Origin: Neocallimastix lanati (nom. inval.)
Taxonomy: Eukaryota; Neocallimastigomycota; Neocallimastigomycetes; Neocallimastigales; Neocallimastigaceae
DNA: 64,000 nucleotides
Direction of reading: 5' to 3'
NCBI GenBank assembly: GCA_016946835.1
Contig: JACVTC010000063.1
Span: 251,001-315,000, forward strand
This document shows positions 30,455-43,439 of this stretch, piece by piece (position 1 is the first letter of the stretch; every line of letters starts with the position of its first letter). The translations under genes were made by a program, and so were the position numbers. The notes beneath the pieces are model-generated. The model saw nothing but the letters and a program-made list of their open reading frames with translations, was not told where the DNA came from and did no database searches.

Positions 30455-33316
30455 TTATTCGTCTTCAGAATCAGCTTCAGCTGGAAGGCTTGGAAGATCA
30501 GATGGAAGATCATCGAGATCAACGACATCATCTTCAGAAGCACATTCGGTAGCATCTTCTACAATCTTAGCATCATCTTCTAAGTAAATAATTTCATCAT
30601 CAGAAGCACAATCAGTGACATCTTCAACAATTATATCATCCTTTTTCTTTTCATCTTCGTCTCCAGACTTGTCACCATCGTCATTTTCTTCAAGCTTCTT
30701 GTCATCTTCGTTGTCGGACTTTTCATCATCATCCTTGGTCTTTTCATCATCATCCTTGGTCTTTTCATCATCATCCTTGGTCTTTTCATCATCATCCTTG
30801 GTCTTTTCATCATCATCCTTGGTCTTTTCATCATCATCCTTGGTCTTTTCATCATCATCCTTGGTCTTTTCATCATCATCCTTGGTCTTTTCATCATCAT
30901 CCTTGGTCTTTTCATCATCATCCTTGGTCTTTTCATCATCATCCTTGGTCTTTTCATCATCATTGTCATTTTCCTTAAGCTTCTTGTCATCTTCGTTGTC
31001 GGAGTTGTCACCATCCTTGTTAACCTTTGTTAAATCAATAATTTCATCATCAGTATCACATTCGTCAACACTATTAACAATCTTAGTATTTTCATCTTCC
31101 TTTGTTAAATCAACGATTTCATCATCAGAATCACAGTCTTCAACATTAGTAACAATCTTAACTTCTTCCTTATTTGGCTTTTCATCATCTTCAGAATTTT
31201 CTGGATCAACTAACTTCTTTGGTTCTTCTGGAGTGTTTTCTTCCTTCTTTGGTTCTTCCTTCTTTGGTTCTTCTGGAGTGTTTTCTTCCTTCTTTGGTTT
31301 TTCATCATCAGCAGAATCTTCTGGGTCTTCTAACTTCTTTGGTTCTTCTGGAGCGTTTTCTTCCTTCTTTGGTTCTTCCTTCTTTGGTTCTTCTGGAGTG
31401 TTTTCTTCCTTCTTTGGCTTTTCATCATCAGCAGAATCTTCTGGGTCTTCTAACTTCTTTGGTTCTTCTGGAGCGTTTTCTTCCTTCTTTGGTTCTTCCT
31501 TCTTTGGTTCTTCTGGAGTGTTTTCTTCCTTCTTTGGCTTTTCATCATCAGCAGAATCTTCTGGGTCTTCTAACTTCTTTGGTTCTTCTGGAGCGTTTTC
31601 TTCCTTCTTTGGTTCTTCCTTCTTTGGTTCTTCTGGAGCGTTTTCTTCCTTCTTTGGCTTTTCATCATCAGCAGAATCTTCTGGGTCTTCTAACTTCTTT
31701 GGTTCTTCTGGAGCGTTTTCTTCCTTCTTTGGTTCTTCCTTCTTTGGTTCTTCTGGAGTATTTTCTTCCTTCTTTGGTTCTTCTGGATTGTTTTCTTCCT
31801 TCTTTGGCTTTTTAGTTAAGTCAATAATTTCATCATCAGATTCACATTCGTCAATACTATTAACAATCTTGGTATCCTTATCCTTGGTTAAATCAATGAT
31901 TTCATCTTCAGAATCACAATCTTCAACCTTACTAACAATCTTAACTTCTTCCTTATTTGGCTTTTCATCATCTTCAGAATTTTCTGGATCAACTAACTTC
32001 TTTGGTTCTTCTGGAGTGTTTTCTTTCTTCTTTGGTTCTTCATCATCTTCAGAATTTTCTGGATCAACTAACTTCTTTGGATCTTCCTTCTTTGGATCTT
32101 CCTTCTTTGGATCTTCCTTCTTTGGTTCTTCCTTCTTTGGTTCTTCCTTCTTTGGTTCTTCCTTCTTTGGTTCTTCCTTCTTTGGTTCTTCCTTCTTTGG
32201 TTCTTCCTTCTTTGGTTCTTCCTTCTTTGGTTCTTCCTTCTTTGGTTCTTCCTTCTTTGGTTCTTCCTTCTTTGGTTCTTCCTTCTTTGGATCTTCAATA
32301 CTAGAATCTTCTGGATCATCTAATTCACCAGTTGGTTTTTCATCACCAGAATCACTACCATCGTCTATAGTTTCAGTTGGATCGTCTTCAATAATGTCAT
32401 CTTCACCTCCAATAGTTTCGGTTGGATCTTCATCACCAGAGTCAGTATCATCTCCTAAATCGGCAGTTGTAGTTTCTTCTTCATTACCAGAATCATCACC
32501 ACCGATTATTCCAATGGTTGGAACCTCAGCACTTTCAGTAACTTTGTCATCATAATCTCCTTCATCACCACCAGTTGGTTCTTCTGGTTCAGTTTGGGCT
32601 TCGGTTTCAACTGGAGCTGGAGCAACAGAAGAAGGATCAAGTTCTTCATCTGGAGGATTACCACCTAATAAATCCTTAACAGCATCAACGGCATCATCAA
32701 TGGCATCACCAACCTTACCGATGACAGTGTCAACAACATCATCAACTGCACCGATGACAGTGTCAACAGCATCGCCAATCTTTTCTTGAATATCCTTATC
32801 GTCTTCAGCACCTTCAGTTTCTTTTTCTTCTTCAGTCTTATTAGTTTCAACATCATCTTCAGCTCCTTCAGTTTCTTTTTCTTCTTCAATCTTAGTAGTT
32901 TCAACATCATCTTCAGCTCCTTCAGTCTTATCTTCTTCAACACTTGCAGTAGTAGTTTCAACTTCTACAGCAGTAGTAGTAGTTTCAACTTCTACAGCAG
33001 CAGCAGTAGTACTAACTGAATCAACTTTTTCAGTAGTAGTTGGTTCAGCTTCTTTAACTTCACCATTTTCAACAGCTTCAGTTGCTTCAGTTGCTTCTTG
33101 AGCTTGGGATTCAACTTCTACTTCAATAGCATCATCGTTAATTTCGACATTAACTTTCTCCTTTTCGTCAATTAAGACATTTTCTGGAACTTCAACTTTA
33201 TTAGCGGCAGCTTCAGTAACATCTGAGGTATTTTCACCTTCTGGAATTGGAGAAGCTAAAATCATCATAGCGTAAGCAATGAAGGCAAGAATAATTTGTA
33301 AATTCTTTGGTTGCAT
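30455..33316 (-). CDS. Secreted or surface, highly acidic tandem-repeat protein
   Basis: 953 codons, no intron seen. Residues 1-22 form a classic signal peptide (short basic start, then LQIILAFIAYAMMILAS), so the product should enter the secretory pathway. Next comes an acidic, Thr-rich region. An amphipathic stretch follows at about 179-218, with repeated DAVDTVIG/DDVVDTVIG motifs. Then comes a long disordered repeat domain: about 15 copies of a 5-residue KKEEP unit, four 40-residue blocks built on KKLEDPEDSADDEKPKKEEN, and 11 copies of DDEKTKD. Six copies of a motif like DC[DA]S[ED]DEIIDLT are spread through the second half. Each has one Cys, and there are few other Cys. No known family is recognised. 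An extracellular matrix, cell-wall or cation-binding role is possible but only inferred from composition. The long antisense Ser/Phe-rich frame is a shadow. Confidence 0.85.
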   Translation of the reverse strand: MQPKNLQIILAFIAYAMMILASPIPEGENTSDVTEAAANKVEVPENVLIDEKEKVNVEINDDAIEVEVESQAQEATEATEAVENGEVKEAEPTTTEKVDSVSTTAAAVEVETTTTAVEVETTTASVEEDKTEGAEDDVETTKIEEEKETEGAEDDVETNKTEEEKETEGAEDDKDIQEKIGDAVDTVIGAVDDVVDTVIGKVGDAIDDAVDAVKDLLGGNPPDEELDPSSVAPAPVETEAQTEPEEPTGGDEGDYDDKVTESAEVPTIGIIGGDDSGNEEETTTADLGDDTDSGDEDPTETIGGEDDIIEDDPTETIDDGSDSGDEKPTGELDDPEDSSIEDPKKEEPKKEEPKKEEPKKEEPKKEEPKKEEPKKEEPKKEEPKKEEPKKEEPKKEEPKKEDPKKEDPKKEDPKKLVDPENSEDDEEPKKKENTPEEPKKLVDPENSEDDEKPNKEEVKIVSKVEDCDSEDEIIDLTKDKDTKIVNSIDECESDDEIIDLTKKPKKEENNPEEPKKEENTPEEPKKEEPKKEENAPEEPKKLEDPEDSADDEKPKKEENAPEEPKKEEPKKEENAPEEPKKLEDPEDSADDEKPKKEENTPEEPKKEEPKKEENAPEEPKKLEDPEDSADDEKPKKEENTPEEPKKEEPKKEENAPEEPKKLEDPEDSADDEKPKKEENTPEEPKKEEPKKEENTPEEPKKLVDPENSEDDEKPNKEEVKIVTNVEDCDSDDEIVDLTKEDENTKIVNSVDECDTDDEIIDLTKVNKDGDNSDNEDDKKLKENDNDDEKTKDDDEKTKDDDEKTKDDDEKTKDDDEKTKDDDEKTKDDDEKTKDDDEKTKDDDEKTKDDDEKTKDDDEKTKDDDEKSDNEDDKKLEENDDGDKSGDEDEKKKDDIIVEDVTDCASDDEIIYLEDDAKIVEDATECASEDDVVDLDDLPSDLPSLPAEADSEDE
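30721..30963. repeat. 21-bp coding minisatellite (DDEKTKD unit), about 11 copies
   Basis: Near-perfect 21-base period within the acidic protein gene. The high copy similarity suggests recent expansion. Confidence 0.95.
31200..31740. repeat. 120-bp coding tandem repeat, four full copies
   Basis: Identical phrases recur at 31321, 31441, 31561 and 31681, an exact 120-base (40-codon) period with only a few single-base differences. The period keeps the frame. Confidence 0.95.
32078..32290. repeat. 15-bp coding minisatellite (KKEEP unit), about 15 copies
   Basis: Uninterrupted 15-base period. Units at both ends vary to KKEDP. Confidence 0.95.
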
Positions 33317-35472
33317 GATGGAGTTATTTTTTTTTCTATATTAAAAATAATTATATTATATATATATTGTTTAATGGGTTTTAATTATTATTAAATAAAT
33401 TTAAAATATCTAATGATATTATTTTTATTAATATTAATGTATTATTTATTATTATATAATTAATTAGTTATTGATAATATTATTTGTATTATTAAAATAT
33501 TAATAATCCTAAATATTATTATTTTTATTTTATATTATTTTTAATTAAAATCTATTATGATTTAATTTTTGTTAATTTTTTTATTATTATTAATAAAAGG
33601 TTATAAATATAAATATAATTATATTTATTTATTTTTTTTATTTCCAAAAATATTAATTTTTAATATTTTTTCTATATTATTTTATGGATTATAATTTTTT
33701 ATGAAGAAAAAAAAAAAGTTTGAGAAAATCTCACCCTTTTATATAGTTTTTAAAAAATAAATTCTAAAATAATAATTGTTATTAATTAATAGTATAATTT
33801 AATAGTTACTGAAGTGATTATTAATTTTGTTTTTTTTTTTAATAAAAAAAATAATACTCTATCTAATTTAATAATATATTTAATAATATATATTATTTAT
33901 TTATTTATTTATTAATACACATACATATATAAATTTACTATTCTTTAGAACAATTTAAAAGTTAATATATAAAATATATTGAATAAATAATTTTCTTTTG
34001 TTTTTTAAAAAAAAAAAAATAATAAATAATAATAATAATAATAATAATAAATTATTTTAAAAAAAATTTTATTTATTTATTTTATTAATAAATTTAATAG
34101 TTTTATTTTATTTAATATTTATAATTATTTATATTAATTAATAATTTAATTAATTATAATTAGAATATTTATATATATTTCTTATTTTTTATTTATATAT
34201 AATATATCTATATATATATTTTTTTTTTTTTTTTTTTATTTTAATTTTTCTATTAATAAAGTTTATAAGTTTTAAACTTTTTATTAAATAAAACTTTAAA
34301 TTTATATATATTATATATATTATATATTATATATATATTTTTTTATATTTTTTTTGTTCAACTTTTTCATAACTACTAAAACTTTAGCCAAAAAAAAAAA
34401 AAAAGTTAATAATCATCGCATTTTCCATTTTAAAACTTTAATTGTTATTAAAATAATTAATTAATTGGTTATTCATTAATTAAATATTAATTATATTTAT
34501 ATTTATATTTATATTTATATTTATATTTATATTTATATATAAATTTTTTTAAAAAAATAAATGAATAAATGGATAAATAAATAAATATATCAATTAATAA
34601 ATACATACATACATACATAAATAAATAAATAAATAAATAAAAAATGAATCGTTAAATTCAATTTATCATGAACTTTAATTAATATAAAAAGTATCTAATT
34701 TTATTTAATTTATTTCTCAAAAAAAAAATTTTTTTTTCAATAATTTGACCTTTTTGTTTATAATAAAAGAATATACTTTTTAATGATTATTATTTTTTAA
34801 TGATTATTATTTATTATTTATAATTTATTATTATTATTAAATATATCTATTTATAATTTATTACTATTATTATTATTATTATTTAATAAATACGAAAGTA
34901 TTATTATTTTTAAATATTTGAATATTTATTATTATTTTTTAATACATAAATATTGACAAAAAAAAAAATTCAAAAAAAAAAAAATTTTTTTCCTTACTGA
35001 AATGTGGTTTATAATAAAAATAAAGGCTATCTAAACCTAATAAACCATGATATATATAATTTTAGATTTTATATATGCATTGGCACCTATAAATATTTTT
35101 GTATATTTGTTTATATATTATTTGTTTATGATCATTTTCAATTTTTTATTACAAAATGTTATCAAACATTAGCAAATCTAATAAATTTTTGAACTTTACC
35201 ACAGCGTACAATTCAATAAGACTCTTCTATATAGAACACAATATATTATATTACATTATATAATATTATAATATTATATAATATTATAATATATTATATT
35301 ACATTATGTTATATTAAATACATATCTTTTGACTTTATATTACAATACAAAAACAAAAATGATGAGATTCTAAATAGAAATTATACTGTTTTAGTTATAT
35401 TTAAAAAATTTCTACTATTAAAATGATAGTTATTATTAGTATATAAATTATGAAATAGAAATAATGACAAGA

Positions 35473-35503
<31 letters not shown>

Positions 35504-35896
35504 GTAATAATAATAATAATAATAAGAAGAAGAAGAAGAAGAAATGTTAAAAAGAATAATGAAGATAGAAATTATATATAACAGTGTATATTATAGTATA
35601 TCATTCTCATATATTAACCAATATCTTTTCTTTTAAATTGATATTTTTTAGTATATGTAATAAGCAAAAAAAAAAAAAAAAAAAAAAGTTACATTTAAAA
35701 TTTGAAAAAAGAAGTAAAAAAAAAAAAAAAAAATAAGGTAATGGATAATTATACTATTCAAATTTAAAAAAAAATAATAATAAATAAATAAATAAAATAA
35801 TAATAATAATAAATGAAAATAGAAATAAAAATAAAATAGTGGATTAAATATTCATATTTAAAAGTAAACATAACATAATGGATAATTATAATATTC

Positions 35897-35939
<43 letters not shown>

Positions 35940-36809
35940 ATAGGCAATTATTATAATCTTCAAATTTTGATAATTTTTTATTTAAAAAAAAAGGTTATAA
36001 TGAAAATATTATTGTAATTATTTATAATTAAAAGCGTTTATTTATATACTATAATCTGACTTTGTATAATTTATAACTAGCTGTGATATTTGACATGATA
36101 AGAAAATTTATATTTTCCTCCTTCTTTACATATAAATAATAAATATTCACCATCAATAATTATTTATATATGAATAATTTATATATTTATATGTATGTAT
36201 TTAAAATTTATATCAACTTTAATAGAAATAAAAATAATATCTTAAATGTATTACTATGAATTCATCTTCACATCTATTTTTTTTTCTTTTTTTTTTTTTT
36301 TTTTTTTTTTTCATTTTGTTATTGTTTATTGTTTATTGTTTATTGTTGTTGTTATTCTTGCTTTTGACATTGATGTTGTTATCCCTACTGATCATTGAAA
36401 AAAAAAAAATTGCCATTATATTTAATAAGTAATAAGTAATATCCACACTTCCCATGAACATTCACTTATTGGAAAAAGCTAGCATCGCCATCAGTAAAAT
36501 CCTTTAAAAAATGGTTCGATAATAAACATTTAATGGATTTATTTAAAAATTTTAAACTTTTTTAATATATATTATAATTAATAAAATTTATATTAAATAA
36601 ACTTTTTTTTAATTTATATTTCCAATAAAAAATTTTTATTAAAATTCTGGATTTTATCAAATTAATATCTGTTTATAGATTTAATAAATAGTTGTTTTTT
36701 TTTTTTTTTATATTTCAATATTAATTATTATAATTAAAATTTTATTAAGTGGATATCTTTGAAATAATTAGAAAGGTTCTTTTTATTTATATTATTATTA
36801 ATTAATTAA

Positions 36810-36844
<35 letters not shown>

Positions 36845-38533
36845 ATATTAAAAGTAAATATTAAAAAATAAATATTAAAAAATAAATATTAAAAATAAAT
36901 ATTAAAAAATAAATATTAAAAATAAATAAAAATAAATATTAAAAATAAATAAATAAAAATAAATGTCAATATTTTTAATTTAATCTATTGATATATATAT
37001 ATCAGTTCCGAATAACCTCTTCTTATAATTATTATTATTTATCTAGAATTATTACTAATATAATTTTAAAAAATATATGTTTATAAGTACTAATTACTTT
37101 TATATTAATGTATAATAAATAGCATCATAAGAATAGAAAAAGAAAAGAAAAAATTCTAGTATAAATAAACAAGCTTAATTTATTAATAATTAAACTTATT
37201 TTTACTTTCTTACTAATTATAAAAACGATGACAGAAAATTCAAAAAATAATTAAATTTTATCTTTTTTTTTTTAATTTGTATTTATGGATTATTCCAAAT
37301 TAAAAAAAAATAATGTTACACATATACAAAAAAGGTATCATTAAATGTACATTTGAAATTTAATTTTTATTTCTTTTTTTTTTTTTTTAAAAAAAAAAAA
37401 ACTATAATAAATATGATTACATAAATAAAACAAAATAAAAAATTAAACTTTTATCTCTATAAATTAACATTAATTTATTTTAATTTAAAAATAGTAAAAA
37501 AAATTTATGTTCCATCTGATAGAAAATTCTTTGTAAAATACAAAAAAAAATTTTTTTTTTACAAAATTTGACTCATTTGAGCACAACTTTTTGTATATTT
37601 AAAATTTTTATTTTAAATAGTTTATTTTAAATAATAGAAATGGAATGATTTCGATAACTATCTTCAAATAAATAGAGTTTACAACCATTGTTTTTTTTTT
37701 TAAAAAAAAAAAAGTTATTTAAAACATATAAAATATTTATATTTATAATTGTTATAATAATAAAAAAATAATAAAAAATATAAAAAGAATAAAAATCTTT
37801 GATTAAATATTATAAATGTTTAATTAGTATATTAATACATATTAAATTCTTATCTATACGTTAATAGTTAAATATGTCAACATTTTTTTAATATTAATAT
37901 TAAAGTATTAAAAGTGGACATTATCAATAGGTAATATATTAATAAATGCTAATTTATATGTTCATTTTTTAAATTTCCTTAAATATACATATTAATATTT
38001 ATTTGTTTATATTGATTACTTTTTTTTTAAAAAAAAAATAAATTAAATTAGCATTTTTTATATCATAAAATAAAAATAAATATATATATAAATTAAAATA
38101 ATATATTTGTTAATGTATTTAGATAATAAATTAAAATATTTTCTGTCAATATATATTTATATTAAACTAATTAAATTTTATTTTTATTAGTTATATATAT
38201 ATTTATATATGTTATTTATTTTAAAAAAAAAAAAAAAGAAAGAAAGAAAGAATAAAAAAAATAAATAATTAATTAATTAATTAATTAATTAATTTTATAT
38301 ATAAATATTTCGAACGTCTCTCATTATTTATTTATTTATTTAATAGTTGAATGTCCTTTTATTTATTTTATAAATTCAAATATTTTTTATATTTTATTAA
38401 TAATGAATAGAGATTAAGGTTATTTTTTCAATTTTTCTATTATTAATATCTTATTAATGATTTAATTATTTAATTAATGAATTAAGTATTGAGTGGTAAA
38501 AGAGCAATAAAATTTGTTAACATCTTCATTATT

Positions 38534-38534
38534 G

Positions 38535-38621
<87 letters not shown>

Positions 38622-38623
38622 TT
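38534..38623. repeat. (TTTA)n microsatellite
   Basis: About 22 perfect copies of a TTTA/ATTT unit. Confidence 0.95.
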
Positions 38624-38803
38624 TTTGTTTTGCTTATTTTAATAATAATGTGTATTCCAGTGCAGAATTTTTATTGGTACATTTTTCAAATTAATATTTA
38701 TTATAATGGGAAGATTAAAAAAAAAATAACAAAAAAAATAAAATAAAAATAAAATAAAATAAAAAGAATAACTCAAAAAAGAAAAATATAAAAATAAAAA
38801 TAA

Positions 38804-38837
<34 letters not shown>

Positions 38838-40212
38838 TTAAATATATGAATATTTATACTAATATATATATATAAAAAAAAAGACTATGAATTATAATAT
38901 GTTTATAATAAAATGCTTATGAATTATTATAATGCATATTTATAATATGATTATAATTTATTATTATATTATAATATATATTTATATTATAATACTTATG
39001 AATTATTATAATATATATATTTATAGAAAAATAATAATAATAATAATAATAATAGTAATAATAATAATAATAATAGAGTAATAATAGTAATAATAAAAAT
39101 AGTGACTATGATTTATCAGTAAATATGTATGTCTATAACGACCTGACTATGAATTATCAAAATATATATTTATAACAAAATCATCATAATATTCTTTTTT
39201 TAATACTATTATGAGCCATGAAATAATTTAATATTAAATATATGCTCCATTTAATTAAGGAATTGGCTTTAGTTTGTAATTCTATCATTTTGATTTATTA
39301 GTATTATTAATTAAATCATGAATATAATTAATTAGGAAGGCTCTTTAAATTTATATCATAGATTATTTCTTATTGGTATATCTTAATGTATCATATATAG
39401 GTAAAAAATGGTGTTCCTACTTATTCCTCATTAATAATATAACCCTTTTGGGAGTAGATAAATTTTAAAAGACTTTTATATTTATTTAATAGTTAAATTC
39501 TATATATAATACAGAGCATATCTTCATATCTTTATTGTATTTTTTCAATATTTTATTTTCAATTTTTATTTTTATTCTTTGTTCTTTATTATTTATTTTT
39601 CTATTTTGTTTTTGTTTTTCGTTGTAATCTAAATAAAATAAATAAAATAAAAATAATAATAATAACAATAATAATAATAATAGTAATAAATAAAAAAATG
39701 TATAATATAATGTATTTAACCCTTAATATTACATTAATGTAGATTACATACATTTATAGCATAATATCAGTATCAACAACAAATTAACAATAGCAAAACA
39801 TTAAACCTTAAAACTCATTAACCCAGTTTTATAGAAAAAACACAAATAGTCCTAATTAAACACAAGTTAATAATTAAGCTATCTATATGTATATATATGG
39901 CTTAATTATTTGTACATTTACCTTTTTATAAAATAATTAATATAAATAATATATTTCATATGTAGAACCCTTATAGATAAATAAGTATGTATTATTCATT
40001 ATATTTTATATATAAATTCATTTACAATATACTCATAGTTAAAATTACTTTTTTTTCTTTTTCTTTTTATATATATATTGAATTATAATTATATCGCTTA
40101 TATATACATATGTATATTTATTCATTGAATTTTATATATAAAACTTTATATATATATATATATATTCGAAATAAATATTCTTTTTTTTTTTATTCAAATA
40201 TAAATTATATTT

Positions 40213-40251
<39 letters not shown>

Positions 40252-40413
40252 AAACAATTCTAAAGACTACTTTTTTAATAATATTATTATTTATTATTTA
40301 ATTATTTAATTATTTATTATTCAATTACTTATTATTCTATTATTCAATTACTTATTATTCTATTATTCAATTACTTATTTATTATATAATTACTTATTAT
40401 TTATTATTTATTG

Positions 40414-40561
<148 letters not shown>

Positions 40562-41132
40562 TATTTATCATAAAAACTATTATTAATAAAAAATAAAATA
40601 AAAATAATAGCTTTAATACAAATAAAAATATGATTTAAATAATTTTTTTCTATATTTAAAAAAAAAAAAAAAAAAAAAAGAAAAAAGAAAAAAGAAAGAA
40701 AAAACCTTTTTTTTTTTTATAATTATATATCATATATATCATGTTAACTTCAAAATCATCTTTCTGTTATTATTTTACTTTTATTCTATAAAAAATTTTA
40801 GAATTTGTTACAATGAATAAAAATTTTTAATTCTTTAAAAATGATGATGATGATGAAATTTCTCAAAAATAATATTGAAATAATAACTTTAATAAATATA
40901 AAAATAATTAAAACTTATTAAATTAATAAAATATAAATACATAAAAATGTAAAGTTTAAAGAATATATTTTTTATATATATATATTTTCTTTTTCTTATG
41001 GCATTTTCCTTTAAAAAATAAAAAAAAAAAAAAAAAAACTAAAGTATCATTGGGGTGTTTTTTTTTTTTCTTTTATATATATATTATTGTTTTATATAGT
41101 TTTAAAATTTTTATATAATTTTATAATTGAAA

Positions 41133-41163
<31 letters not shown>

Positions 41164-43439
41164 ATTTAATTCTACTATCTTTAAATGTAAATAAAAAAAA
41201 AAATTATTTTCTATATAATCAATAAAAAAAAAATATAAAGATATAATTAAAACTTTAATAATTACTATATAATGATAATAAATACTAATAAAATTTTATA
41301 TTACTTTATATCATATTTATCTAAATAATTAATGTTTCAACTTTTTATTGAAATCTATATAAAATGAGGGTTAATATTTATAAATTTATGTATTTATATA
41401 TATTATATATATGATTATATTTAAATATTTAAAAAATAGGCTACAATTATGAGTGGACTATTCCATTAAAGAGTAACGTAATGGTTTAATAATTATTATA
41501 AAGGTACCCTTTTAAAATAAATATTGTTCTTTTATTACAAAAAGTTAAAAAAAAAAAAAAATTTTAAATGTAATACATTATATAATATTATTAAATACGA
41601 ATAATGCTAATTTAAAATAAATTAGTTATTAATGCAAATATAATAAATGGAATGTGGAGTATTTTAAAATAAAGTTATAAATATTAGGATATAATATTGC
41701 TTAGGTGAATTAATATTATTTGTTAATTCTTCTTAAAATTTTTTTAATATTTTATTATTATTATAATTATGATGATGATGATGGTGGTAGTGATGACGAT
41801 GATGATGATTTAATTTTTATACTAAATGTATAAAAATTACAATCTAATTAAAAATAAAGATTAAAGAATAAATTAAAAATGAAGTGAAGATATAATTTTT
41901 TTTTTTTTAAAATATTATTTTAAATATTATTTCATTTAAGTTGACATAAATTTTTTTTTTTTTTTTTAAAAAAAAAATTGTTAATTATTATTAATAATAA
42001 TAATATATTTTATAAAAATATTTAAAATATATATTAATTATAGTTATAATAAATAATAATTATAATCATAATTACAAATTTTAAATAAATTAAAAAATAT
42101 TACTTATTACTACTATTAATAATTTATATTAATAATAATTGTAATATTAATACTTAATTTTAAAAATATATTTTATAAGATTATTATTATTATTGTTACT
42201 ACTACTACTATTACTACTACTATTACTACTACTACTATTACTACAACTGCTATTACTACTACTATTACTACTACTATTATTATTATTATTATTAATTAAT
42301 TAATTAATAGTAGCAGTAATATTAATATTTAATTTTAAAGTTTTTAGATATTTTTAAGCAAAACCTAATTCATTAATGATTGAAATGTTTTAATGTTCCT
42401 TTTATTTTTTTTTTTTTTTTTTTTTTGGAATAAACTTTAAATATTAATAAATTATTGTTATTGTTTATATTATCATTTATATATTTATTATTTATATATT
42501 ATTATCTATTTATTTATTTAAATAGATAGGGTTAGAGCTAATAAAGATACTTATTCAATGAAAATATTTCATTTATTTATTTAAAAAACTTTAATTATTA
42601 TAATATTTATCAATATTTATTTTTATTTATTTTTATTTATTTTTATTACTACCTTTTTTTTTTTTTTTTTTTTTTTATTTCATTTATTTATATTTATATA
42701 TATAGTTTATGGTTAACATAATGAATTGACTAAAATTTAGTATATGTACCAATTTGTATTTGGAATTAGTTAACAAATAAAATAATAAAAAGTTTTTCTA
42801 CAAAATAATAATAATAAAAAAAAAAAAAAAGTATACATAAATGTATATATATATATATATATATTATTATTTTTATTCTATTAATAAAATAATTTTTGTA
42901 AACTTGTTTTTATTATATTCAATAATTAATTATAAAATATATATTTAATTATAAAGATATATTTTTTTTAATATTTTGTAAAATAGTAATAAAATAATTA
43001 TTTATAATATTTAATTATTAAAATATATTTAATTACAAAGATGTATTTTGTAAAAAATAATATAAAAATATATTTTAAAAATAATAATATTTTATCATAA
43101 AAATATATTGTAATGTTCTTAAGCTAACCTAATCCAATAAAGATTAAAAATACTTTAATCATTAATTGTATTTATTCATTTATTCTCTTTTTAAAATAAT
43201 TTTTACTATTAAAAAAAAATATTATTATATATGACAGAATTCATTTGGTCAATTTTCTGTCATTTCTTAATAATTAATTATTTAATCAATAATTTTAATA
43301 TTTAAATCATTTAAGCATTTCAACCATAATTCAATGAAATCATTTCTAACAGTTTCCTTTATTTTTTAATAGAATTTCTATAGTTTTGTAATATTTAACT
43401 AAATCTTTGATTTACTCAGTCTGTATTAATTTTTTTTTG

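Noticed and set aside
31200-31740. CRISPR-like regular spacing of repeats
   Set aside because: A 120-base coding tandem repeat in a eukaryotic gene with no unique spacers and no cas genes.
30615-32555. 646-codon Ser/Phe-rich frame on the plus strand opposite the acidic protein gene
   Set aside because: It is the antisense image of Lys/Glu codon repeats. The minus-strand frame has a signal peptide, a start and varied ends.
36505-36520. GGTTCGAT T-loop-like word
   Set aside because: No acceptor, D or anticodon arms around it.
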